This document shows, piece after piece, positions 8,609 to 16,474 of a DNA stretch of 16,508 nt. Where the stretch lies: the NCBI GenBank assembly GCA_027382625.1, contig JAJKFJ010007404.1, positions 1 through 16,508 on the forward strand. The letters run 5' to 3'. The stretch comes from Tetmemena sp. SeJ-2015. Taxonomy: Eukaryota > Ciliophora > Spirotrichea > Sporadotrichida > Oxytrichidae. The position numbers and the translations under genes are program-made. How positions within the stretch are numbered: the first letter of the stretch is position 1; each line of letters begins with the position of its first letter. Under the pieces are notes generated by a model. That model was not told the DNA's origin, searched no databases, and was given only the letters and a program-made list of their open reading frames with translations.

Positions 8609-11600
8609 ATGATGCAAGACACATAAACACACTTGGCCAATAAATTGGCTCTCAAAAACGAGGACTTTGAATCAATCCAAAAACTTAAGTAGGATCAAAG
8701 AGAGGATATGAGTTCTAAACCTAAACTTGAATTAGGACACACTTTAAGAACACTTAGGCAAAGTAAAGGCAACGGAAATGATGTTAGCTTGAAAGCGAAG
8801 TTAACTTCTGCTCATTGAAATGGGTTTGCTCTGCCTTTGGATTCTTTGCAAATAATTTCTTACATCGTTTTTGCACTCAAGGTGTCGATTTTCTACGCCA
8901 TCAAGCAATTTTTTATTGAGGGCTACTCAGGATACATAGTCTTTCTGTAATCATAAATTCATTTCTAATTCTCATGTTTTAGGTAGATCACTGACAACTT
9001 TGAGTAAAATAATATTTTAGCTAAATTTATGATATTGATCATTGAGCTATTTAATGGTGACACACTTCACTATATAGTCAACTAAAATTATACCCACAGA
9101 TGATTTGGTTCTCAAACAGAAACTTGCTCTAAAATCGAGGAAGCTTATTAAATATAGCTAGTTTATATTTTATGAAGGCGGTTAGATTTGTAGATTCAAA
9201 CTAGAAGCAGATTAGCTAGTCCATCATGACATCTGAGCCCAATTAAATCCCTCTTCCAGCCTAGTTATAAAATATGCGTCTTTAGGATAATCCAGAGAGC
9301 AGAAAAGATGACAAGCAAGTAAGTTTGGGTCAACAATTCAAGAGTCCTGGCTAAATGAATGAAGCTTTTGAAGCCCCGATTCATCTTTCTGCGTAAAAAA
9401 GCTACTAATAGAGTAGAAAAACCGTATTATAATTTTTATTGTTAAAGTAGTTAGAACTAGAGATACTAAAATTAGGATTTGAGCTAGCAACAAGAGAGCA
9501 AAGTCAGCTAGCCATTAGATTTCAGTGAGAACAACATAGATGCTGCGCCCCCTATAATACAAAACTTTCACCAAGATGTGGTGGAGCTAGATAAATCTGA
9601 AGTGACTCAGCAATAATTAGACTATTCAGGATTTTATGACTAGAGCCCAGCCAATATCTACAACGGGGCTCCTCAACTAAACCCCAATCTATCTGAAGCC
9701 CAGTAATCCGCCAAAAACTCCCTCAGGTATATCAATTATAATTATAGTTCTTGAATTTATAAATTCAATGGAATACAGCCAAGCAATTAAAACAGCTCCT
9801 ATAGTAATAACGAACCAAGTGCTTTCAAAAGATTACACAAGGCTGAAAAAGGAATCAGCTTTCCTTTACAGTAAGAGTCATAGCAGCATCATTTATAGAA
9901 ACAGTTACAACTTCCGTCTTTGAAACCCACAAACATGATAAATAAAGACATTAAATATGAACCTTTTGAGAAGATGATAGAGATCTCTTTTTCTATTTTT
10001 AAATGAATAAGTCTCAAAAGGAACAGAGTCTTTAACAATCCAAGGAAGATAAGAATGAAATAGAAGCCCTAAGAATTCAAAATATAAACGCACTTGCTAA
10101 ACCTGCAAATAAGTAGAATGCCTTTTCTGGAGATGAAAAGGTATAACAAAATGAAGCAGTAGAAGAGATAGTAACTGACGCTTCAAAGATTCAGTTCTGT
10201 CCCTTCTGCTAGGCTTATTCTCATATACTTAGTAAACATTCATGAAAAATAGATTCTTTTTATGCTTGAATTTAAATATGAAATATATTGCTCTCGATGT
10301 GATAGGTGCTGCTCACATTTTGATCACCACTGCAGGTGGTTGAACAATTGTATTGGAAATAAAAACTATAGGCATTTCGCTTTTCTAATAGCCTTTATAG
10401 AAGTAAATGCTCTCTTAGAACTAGCTCTCGACTTAGTTCTAATAAATAGCCTCTCACAAACATCAGAAAGCCAGGCATTTTGTATTTTTTTCTATAACTA
10501 TTTCTTTATCATTAACAAAGATAACTTAGATATTATCTTCTAGTGAGGATGTTTCTCTAAATAGCGACACTGTCAAAATATACTTAGCCCTTATTTGTCT
10601 AACAACTCTTTTGAACCTAATAATCCTGCTTTCGACAAGTTACTTAATTGTGCTTCATATCTACCTCTACAAAAAAGGGTGGACCACCTATGAATTCATT
10701 CTCAGGTAAAGAGACTTTACATATAAATCTATGATCATTTTTAAAGACAAGGCGAGGAAGTATATTTAAGATGAGCAGAGTGTTTTCTAAAATTCCACCC
10801 TCAACCCTCTAAACCAACAAACTCTCAGCAACACCAAAGCTCAGGAGAGCACTCTTAAGAATATGTAAAATACTAATCCATAGGCCACTTTCATCAATTA
10901 GCAGCAGTACTTTACTTAATTTCACAATTTTCAGACTCAAAATTTTATCAATATCAACACTTTCGACACACAAGTATTTAAAGGGCTAATGCAGACTACA
11001 GAGGAAGGAGCTGGTCCTTACTATCTAGACAAGAACATTTTTAAATGAATGTGTATATTAATTATTAATTAAAACGTTCAGGGTTAGAGAAGTTAGCAAA
11101 TATTTATTAATAACAACTACATCATCAACATAAATAACAGTGAATTTGAATAGCACAATCTAAATAAAAGTGCAAACTTGAGTCATAATCTTAAATAGAA
11201 ATATTTGAAATTGTATTTTCTAGTTTAATCTTTCGAGGCTGAATGAGGAAAGTGAGGACTCCTCTGGTATGTACCAAGATGAAAGTTCCCAGAGTAATTA
11301 GAAGAACAAAGCAAATTTCTATATACAAGACTTCAGTCAAGCTAATTTTAATTTGGTGCAATAACAATAATAAGCAGCACTTAGCAAATAGCAAAACATA
11401 TACAGACAGAGTGATGCAACAAGTTAATCCTAATCTATTGATCAAAGCAGTGGCTAAAATTCTCTCTCTAAGATCTAAAATTATATTTAATAGTTGCATT
11501 ATAAGAGCAGTTCTAAAAGAAAGCATAAACGCAGAGGCAAAAAGAATGCTCAGCATCATGCGCATAGCTCTAGAGACTTTGTTCACTCATCTTTTGGGGC

Positions 11601-11974
11601 GATAGATCAAGAGTCACTGAAGCACCAAGATTCTTCAATACAAGAGGATGGAGATCAACATTATGTAAAGTAGTAAATGAATCAGTCCTAGATAAATCTT
11701 ATCAAGCAAAATTATACACAAGGCTTTTAAGCAATAAAGCAGAATTAAAATGTCCTTGAAAAAGCAGAGAAAAAGAAGAGAGAACTTAAGAGCAGAATAC
11801 TCTTTGGAGATAAGATCTAGACCAAATATTATTTATTTTTATTTTCAAGTGCTTGATTTAAAATATAGCAGAAACGTTCTCAAGCATAACGAGAGGGTGC
11901 ATACCACAAACGATGATGGTAGCTCTCCATTTTATGTTATAAATTCATCATAACTTGAAAAAATATAAATTTGA
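8609..11974 (+). CDS. DHHC-type protein S-acyltransferase (palmitoyltransferase), interrupted
   Basis: This family transfers palmitate to cysteines of membrane-associated proteins. Removing eleven putative IESs and one intron (411 nt in total) gives one uninterrupted frame of 984 codons from ATG 8609 to TGA 11972. Order: N-terminal region; a hydrophobic segment ([19 protein letters not shown]); a second hydrophobic stretch leading to PTDDLVLKQ, like the DPG/DPTD motif of the family; a long Gln/Ser/Asn-rich cytosolic loop; the zinc-binding cysteine-rich domain; further membrane segments ([16 protein letters not shown] and [17 protein letters not shown]); TTYEFIL, the TTxE motif; and a long Gln/Asn-rich tail. 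The rebuilt cysteine-rich domain fits C-x2-C-x9-HC-x2-C-x2-C-x4-DHHC-x5-C exactly. The catalytic Cys is encoded at 10331-10333. The 984-codon length is large for the family because of loop and tail. Enzyme assignment is firm. Confidence 0.9.
8809..8831 (+). other. Putative short IES, pointer TGCTC, 18 bp excised
   Basis: TGCTC occurs at 8809-8813 and 8827-8831. The frame contains an in-frame TGA at 8815-8817. Excision gives [12 protein letters not shown]. Against it, the retained reading around the stop ([11 protein letters not shown]) resembles related enzymes, so a single-base change making the TGA is an alternative. Confidence 0.4.
8947..8982 (+). other. Probable intron, 36 nt, GTAATC...TTTTAG
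   Basis: It lies just after the first membrane segment (GYIVFL). It is a multiple of three and has no TGA, so it could be translated, but donor, acceptor and AT content look intronic. Confidence 0.5.
9073..9092 (+). other. Putative very short IES, pointer TATA, 16 bp excised
   Basis: TATA occurs at 9073-9076 and 9089-9092. Excision moves frame 2 into frame 3 and yields [19 protein letters not shown]. The pointer is short and AT-only, so the precise boundary is uncertain, but a frame change must occur here. Confidence 0.5.
9140..9177 (+). other. IES, pointer GAAG, 34 bp excised
   Basis: GAAG occurs at 9140-9143 and 9174-9177 around a very AT-rich insert. Excision gives [18 protein letters not shown], joining frame 3 to frame 1. 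The frame-3 reading otherwise ends in TGA near 9228. Confidence 0.72.
9412..9454 (+). other. Interruption in Gln-rich loop: IES pointer AGTAG (34 bp) or 31-nt intron
   Basis: AGTAG at 9412-9416 and 9446-9450 gives SYQQSSQNQRYQNQDL after excision. A GTATTA...TTAG intron at 9424-9454 gives SYQQSRKTNQRYQNQDL. Both shift frame 1 to 2 as required. Confidence 0.55.
9732..9769 (+). other. Putative IES, pointer TCAAT, 33 bp excised
   Basis: TCAAT occurs at 9732-9736 and 9765-9769. The length is a multiple of three but it contains an in-frame TGA (about 9752). Excision gives SLRYINGIQPSNQNSS. Confidence 0.65.
9964..9999 (+). other. Putative IES, pointer TTTT, 32 bp excised
   Basis: TTTT occurs at 9964-9967 and 9996-9999. 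Excision (2 mod 3) gives [17 protein letters not shown], bridging frame 2 and frame 1. The pointer is of low complexity, so the exact ends are tentative. Confidence 0.5.
10238..10289 (+). other. IES splitting the DHHC zinc-binding domain, pointer ATT, 49 bp excised
   Basis: ATT occurs at 10238-10240 and 10287-10289. The first half [15 protein letters not shown] lies in frame 1 and runs into TGA; the second half [15 protein letters not shown] lies in frame 2. Excising 49 bases rejoins the conserved His-Cys pair exactly, so the family motif itself fixes the boundary. Confidence 0.85.
10462..10537 (+). other. Putative IES, pointer ATC, 73 bp excised
   Basis: ATC at 10462-10464 and 10535-10537 flank an AT-rich insert with TGA at its right edge. 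Excision joins NSLSQTS to [18 protein letters not shown], leading into the next membrane segment. The pointer is short, so the boundary is moderately certain. Confidence 0.6.
11034..11075 (+). other. Putative IES, pointer AAC, 39 bp excised
   Basis: AAC occurs at 11034-11036 and 11073-11075. The TGA at 11046 would end the protein at DKNIFK, yet strongly coding sequence continues in the same frame. Excision gives LDKNVQGQRSQQIF. If the TGA is instead real, the downstream part would be a separate gene without a clear start. Confidence 0.6.
11235..11248 (+). other. Putative minimal IES, pointer GAGG, 10 bp excised
   Basis: GAGG occurs at 11235-11238 and 11245-11248. Excision of 10 bases moves frame 3 to frame 1, avoids TGA at 11244 and gives [16 protein letters not shown] larger element starting upstream cannot be excluded. 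Confidence 0.45.
11824..11866 (+). other. IES near gene 3' end, pointer AAATAT, 37 bp excised
   Basis: AAATAT occurs at 11824-11829 and 11861-11866. Excision joins FGDKIQTKY to [18 protein letters not shown], moving frame 1 to frame 2, which then runs to the TGA at 11972. Confidence 0.78.
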
Positions 11975-12062
11975 GTAAAGTGGCATGTAACAAATTTTCA
12001 ACTATAAAATTAGTCATTTGCAATAACAAGTCTCTTAAGAGTCATAAGAGAATTAATAAATA

Positions 12063-12566
12063 ATGCAGCAGAAACAAAAAAATAATGATTTTGAAGTTTA
12101 AGAAGAAGAATATCAGAAAGATTAAGATAATTTGGCAAATTTAGGTTCCAAGATAAACAATAAATTTTTCTATAAGTCATGAAGTAATAATCTATTAACT
12201 AAGTTTAAATTTCCAAATTTCTTGCTTTTTTAAGAAATATTTCTTTTATGTGATTCTGTAACTCATTAATTTAAGAAGCATTATATAGAATAGTTAAGGC
12301 TACTATAATTTACGCAAGTTTATTTCATTTGGGACTTAATATAAGTTCAGGATATTAATTCCGCCTTGATTTTAAAAATAAAGAGGTATACCCTTAAAAT
12401 CTAATAAATACTATTCGATTAAATGTAATTTGGTATCTTAAGCATTGGATCCAACTGCACATTATAATATAAAATTACAACATGCTACCAAGAGGAAAGC
12501 TAAATTATTTATATACCTTTTTTTAGCTTACTCTATCTACAATTTCTATAGTTGCTCTTGCCCTGA
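12063..12566 (+). CDS. Doubtful hypothetical gene, interrupted
   Basis: This ATG lies 90 bases after the palmitoyltransferase stop and opens a clearly protein-like stretch of 39 codons (MQQKQKNNDFEVQEEEYQ and onward) ended by TGA at 12180. Removing 45 bases between AAATTT copies (12162 and 12207) keeps the frame open to TGA 12564. The later part is hydrophobic, less coding-like, and overlaps the start of the expansin-like gene. It may be only the first segment of a gene whose rest lies elsewhere. No function can be suggested. Confidence 0.3.
12162..12212 (+). other. Possible IES, pointer AAATTT, 45 bp excised
   Basis: AAATTT occurs at 12162-12167 and 12207-12212, flanking an insert with the in-frame TGA 12180. 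Excision gives GSKINNKFPNFLLFQE. A further AAATTT at 12215 is out of phase. Support depends on the doubtful gene being real. Confidence 0.3.
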
Positions 12567-13821
12567 ACTAAGCTCTTAGCTAGAATATCGTTTATGACAC
12601 TACCACTACTACCTCAGTGAGAACTGCCTATGCTACTTACTTCTCAGGGTTAGGTTAGCCTTATGGAGGTTGCGGTGTTCCCGAGTCTGAGTTCACGGGC
12701 GTTCCCTATGTGGCCTTAAATGTGCAAAAGCTCATAAATGGCAACTACTACTCTAACTTGGCGAGGCCCCTCACTACAAAGACCTAGCTCGGGGAGTTTA
12801 ACAATGGAAGAAATTGCGGAAGGTGGCTGAAAGTTACTATTGGTAGATTCTGCCAAAATGGGCAGAACACGGGCAACCCAGGCACGAGTTTCTGCTAGGG
12901 CGGAAGTTTGGTTAGTGACTCCTTCACCGGAGCTTATTAGAACTTCATAGTTGCTGATAGCTGCCAAGATCAGAACAAGTGGTGCAGAGATGATAAATCA
13001 ATCAATCGATCCATTTATATACCTTATGATCTGTATCATTTGGACTTGAAAGAGAATACACTTGGCAACTTCATCAACCCTAAAACTAATAAATGCTGGT
13101 AATTTAGTCTTTAAATGAGTGATAGTTTAAAACTAAAGCAAAAGTGAGTGGGTTGAGCTCTAAGTGGAACAACAGAGAAATTACGTGGCAATATGTCACC
13201 TCCCCTCAAGGAAACAATATCAAGTTCCATTTCATGAAAGATGCCTTCAAGTGGTGGCCTGCCTTGCTCATTCAAGGCATGAGTGATGGAATAAGCAAAG
13301 TTGAAAGAAAAATCAATAGTGTCTGGAAGGAGGCCTTCAGATACTCTGACATGGGACAAGCATAAAAGAGATAAATAATTTGAACTTTATATATAAGCAT
13401 TTGCTTTGCCAAGTGATAACTCAGACAAAGAGTAACTTAATTCTTATCAACTGAGAATCTATGATATAAATGGAAAACTGTATTCAGGAGTTTACACAGT
13501 CACATTATCAAAATTAAATAATTGTTTTATGTCTTTACATTCCCATAGGCTTGTGGAACTAAATGCACTGCAGCTATCACTCTAGCGACTTCTAAGCTTC
13601 AAACTCTTGCCAACTTTAATATTAATATATTTCAGTTAAAGAGTAAAACGTTCAAACATAGACTAATTTTTCTCGAAATGTAAATGAAATCATTTTTTAA
13701 TTTTGCTTCATACAAGTAGCTAATCATAATTAAACAAAAAACATAATCTAAATTATAGATATAAGAGTAAATTCTAATTTTAAAGATAAAAACTAAAATG
13801 ATTAAATCTTAATAGTATTGA
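12482..13821 (+). CDS. Secreted expansin-like protein, interrupted
   Basis: ATG 12482 starts a hydrophobic signal peptide (core near residues 15-30, TLSTISIVALAL). The mature part has a double-psi beta-barrel-like domain: PYGGCGVPE, RNCGRWLKVTIGRFC, VADSCQDQNKWC and YHLDL, comparable to the HFD motif of expansins and GH45. A second domain follows with GNNIKFHFMKDAFKWWPALL, ISKVERKINSVWKEA and SYQLRIYDINGKLYSG, like the C-terminal binding domain of expansins. A final Cys pair occurs in ACGTKCTAAITL. Expansin-like proteins loosen polysaccharide walls without hydrolysis; a role in food digestion or cyst wall remodelling is inference. Three IESs must be removed, giving up to 412 codons. The last 50 or so codons before TGA 13819 are Lys/Ile-rich and may not be coding. 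GC content is higher here than in its surroundings. Confidence 0.8.
13116..13150 (+). other. IES, pointer TGAGTG, 29 bp excised
   Basis: TGAGTG occurs at 13116-13121 and 13145-13150. Excision of 29 bases (2 mod 3) joins CWQFSLQMSG to LSSKWNNREITWQYV, linking the barrel domain to the second domain and removing a TGA. Confidence 0.85.
13358..13400 (+). other. IES, pointer AAGCAT, 37 bp excised
   Basis: AAGCAT occurs at 13358-13363 and 13395-13400 around an AT-rich insert that holds TGA 13381. Excision gives RYSDMGQAFALPSDNSD and continues in the beta-strand-rich C-terminal domain. Confidence 0.85.
13499..13548 (+). other. Interruption: IES pointer ACATT (35 bp) or 50-nt intron
   Basis: ACATT at 13502-13506 and 13537-13541 gives GVYTVTFPQACGTKC after excision. 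A GTCACA...CATAG intron spanning 13499-13548 gives GVYTACGTKC. Both fix the frame; the pointer version keeps a natural beta-strand. Confidence 0.6.
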
Positions 13822-14342
13822 TTATGGTCAGAATCAGGATTTGGCAATTTAAGAGCAAGACGAGGTTTTCACAACCTTTCTAAATTGATAGGAACATATC
13901 CCGAAATGAAACGCCTTCTCTTTACTAACTCAAACTATGAATTTAGAATAATATAAACTTATTTCTCTCTATTTCAATAACCACCATACCATATTCTGAA
14001 TTCATTTAAGAGGCCAAATAAAGGAAGTAGGAGTTAAGAACATGATAATCGTATTTAATTTGGTCGAACCTTTCGTCAGTAAGACTTAGATTATAACTTT
14101 ACGTTAAAGAAGGCTCATTTAATCAATCCTTATCTAATTATTAGATTTCGTCATAACCTGAATTTTATTAAAAAAAGGTCTTCTAGAATTATTAATTAAT
14201 ATTTACAGCATTAAATCTGGAGTATTAGGCGTCATGGTTTTTTAATCATCCCTTTCCCAAACTCTCTTCTTCTAACTTTATCCTTGGCTTGGACTGAAAA
14301 TTTTGATTTAACTACTCTTTTTTAATTATTTTAAAAAGAAAA
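13822..14342. other. AT-rich spacer between expansin-like gene and next gene
   Basis: Frame 1 is free of TGA from 13822 to 14829, but codon choice (CGN arginines) and residue composition before about 14400 do not look coding. Otherwise I see nothing here. Confidence 0.45.
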
Positions 14343-15101
14343 ATGTTAATTTTTGTATATTGTATATTATCTCTGTTTAACTTGGCTAACTTAACTTTGC
14401 TTTTGCCAATAAGGACTGTGCTTTGGTGACCAATTCCCTCTCTCCTTCAAGAGCGACTATAACATGCAGATAAATGCAATGGCACAGCCTTATATAAATC
14501 CAAAAGACAATTCAATTCACTATGTTTTTGGAGGACTCCAGGAATATGGAAATGGGAGAGCTCATCCGTTCGTTGCTTATCAAAATTTTTTTTTTATCAC
14601 TACCAAAAAGCAACCAAGAGTATTTAAATATAATATTCTCAAATGGGCTCAATTCTACTCATACGAAGAAGCAGATGTAGAGTCCGCCATGTCAATCGTT
14701 TACAATAAGGCAAAAATAGTCGTACTCTTTTCAAATTTACGAAAATATGACGAAACAAATTAGCAAGGTACTACCTATAGCGATGTTCACTATTATTTAT
14801 ATCAGAAGTTAATTATAGTTAATTAGGATTGATTATTGTTTCTATTAAAATCTCAATATTTTACTTCTTAGAATAAATATAAAAGCACTTTAATGCTTGA
14901 ACTATAAAATATATTTTTTTTAATTAAATGCAAAAAAAGTATATGGAATGTGTTTTTTTGCACAAAATAAAATGTTTGTGCTATTGTGAATTCAGTTGAT
15001 GGATCAATAATAAAAAGCTAAGTGTTTATAAGAGTAAATGCCATAAATGCTCCATCTTCCTTAGCCTATGACCCAACTTCTTAGTACACATATTTTGCAG
15101 G
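14343..15101 (+). CDS. Unrecognised, apparently secreted protein, 3' incomplete
   Basis: ATG 14343 opens a hydrophobic signal-like stretch (MLIFVYCILSLFNLANLTLL) in frame 3. The body is in frame 1: QGLCFGDQFPLSFKSDYN, then INAMAQPYINPKDNSIHYVFGG, GRAHPFVAYQNFFFITTK, IVYNKAKIVVLF, then after an IES NKYKSTLMLE, and finally NSVDGSIIKSQVFIRV and APSSLAYDPTSQYTYFAG. The recurring pattern of short beta-strands with Gly/Asp turns suggests a beta-propeller-like repeat protein, but I cannot name the family. The join between signal and body (about 14390-14430) is unresolved. Between 14890 and 14990 an AT-rich stretch may hide another insert. At 15102 a GTAAGT follows FAG and no continuation was found, so the gene is partial here. 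Confidence 0.6.
14804..14873 (+). other. Putative IES, pointer AGAA, 66 bp excised
   Basis: AGAA occurs at 14804-14807 and 14870-14873. The length is a multiple of three but the insert contains in-frame TGA 14830. Excision gives VHYYLYQNKYKSTLMLE. An alternative 54-nt GTTAAT...CTTAG intron (14818-14871) also fits. Confidence 0.55.
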
Positions 15102-15189
15102 GTAAGTCTTATTATTTTGTAACAAAATCTGATATTGCTAATTCAAAATATTATACAAATCAATTATTTAAATAAAAAATATAGAAAGT
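15102..15189. other. GTAAGT donor and AT-rich stretch after the partial gene
   Basis: It begins with GTAAGTC directly after coding sequence and reaches ATATAG at about 15184, so it could be an intron of 83 nt. The sequence beyond does not continue a convincing protein, which is why the gene is called incomplete. Confidence 0.35.
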
Positions 15190-15870
15190 TAAAATCTAGG
15201 AAGAGAGACGTGGCAACAAAGTCAGCTTGGCTGGGGTAGGGAGATTATCCCGCTATTATTAATTGCAGCTGCTAAGTTGCGTTTATTCTCGAGTCGATTT
15301 AGTTTAGTAATCGTGGTAAGTTGTGTAGTGTGGCTAATTGAGGAGCGTGAATTGTGGCGAATCCCAAAGCATTGGAAGAACTTTACCACTTCCCAAATTT
15401 TATCCTGCTAGTCCTAGATTAGTGACCTTACATTGAAGGAGTAATGGGACTAAAAAGGAGCAATTATTGAGGGAGAAATCCAGAAAGGAATCTGGCCGGT
15501 TTGACGCAAGAGTATGTTGCAGTAGTATTCACATTCGCAGCTTATGAAGGTGTGCATATGAGGCCTAACAACTGGTGTATACACTGCTCATGTTTCTTAA
15601 TGATGATATCCTAACACCAAGAGCCTTATAAATCTAGCCATTGGTAAGCCTATTGCGCTTTTTTCTCTTTGGCATGTCTAACCAATTACGGATTCGAAAA
15701 TTATTTTGTTGCTCAGGTTAGGCGGCAGATTTAGATGTATTGAGAGTGAGAGAAAGCTGGAGCACTCAGAAGCCAATTACTACACGAGATCCTCTCTCGC
15801 CTCCAAAATGAGTGCTTCGCATCATAGTCTGATGCGTGCTTATTGGCTGCACCTGTTATTATTGTGATTA
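15190..15870. other. Block of less AT-rich sequence, no recognised content
   Basis: The base composition is visibly richer in G and C than the flanks. Two frames of about 95-110 codons lack TGA on the plus strand, but with a single stop codon that is expected by chance, and the products (Trp- and Cys-rich, mixed arginine codons) look non-coding. No tRNA, rRNA or transposase motif was recognised. Confidence 0.4.
15818..15836. repeat. Perfect hairpin, 7-bp stem, 5-nt loop
   Basis: CGCATCA (15818-15824) and TGATGCG (15830-15836) are exact inverted repeats around TAGTC. A second inverted pair, GCACTC and GAGTGC, lies around the preceding 50-60 bases. The function is unknown. Confidence 0.6.
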
Positions 15871-16474
15871 ATCTATGCCTTTCGGAGTTAATCTTTAATT
15901 GCTTTTAATAAAACCAGATCTCATAAAATATCCAATCTTATAGATAAAATTTACATTTAATTTTATCCTCAAAATTAAATTAATCACTCTCTTTCTCTCT
16001 CTTATATGATACTTAAATTTTTAATAAAAAAAACAATGAATAAAAAAATTCGTAAAAATGATATAAATTTTCATTCTTCGAAGAAATGATTTTACTTATC
16101 CATCATTTTATATTAATATTTCTAAATCTTTTTTTCCCAAAGAAAAATAAGATTAATTTAATTAATTCCATCATTTTTAAAGCTATTAATATTAGTTAAT
16201 TTGTTAAACAATTATAGAGTGACTTAAATGCTTAATTTATCTGGTAATATGAAGCAGTACAGAAATAAGCTTCTTATCAGATATAGTGATTAATTTATTA
16301 AATAAAATTTAACCTTTAGAGCCTATCTAAAATAATCATAACAGGATAAACTAACATCAACTGAGTCAACATACAGCGCTGTATTATTATGATATTGGAA
16401 TTAAATGTCAAAAATTATGTGAGTACAAGTCTCTTATTAATATCATCTTTAATATATCAATCAATATTATTCAT
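15871..16474. other. Very AT-rich noncoding block
   Basis: No coding-like frame on either strand. It contains short homopolymer A and T runs and a CTTTCTCTCTCTT tract near 15990. It may be germline-limited spacer. Confidence 0.45.

Noticed and set aside
8815..8817. In-frame TGA read as selenocysteine or recoded codon
   Set aside because: The same kind of TGA appears inside many inserts that are clearly out of phase, so excision or a point change is simpler. No selenoprotein context was seen.
11191..11605. Longer standard-code open frames on both strands over 11191-11605
   Set aside because: They are shadows of the Gln/Ser-rich tail of the palmitoyltransferase, which is read in another frame with TAA/TAG as Gln.
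12716..13365. Minus-strand open frames opposite the expansin-like gene
   Set aside because: The plus strand carries a signal peptide, a Cys pattern and expansin-like motifs; the opposite frames have none.
13822..14829. A 336-codon TGA-free frame as a 5' extension of the last gene
   Set aside because: Before about 14400 its residue and codon use looks random; with one stop codon in AT-rich DNA, such open stretches are not rare.
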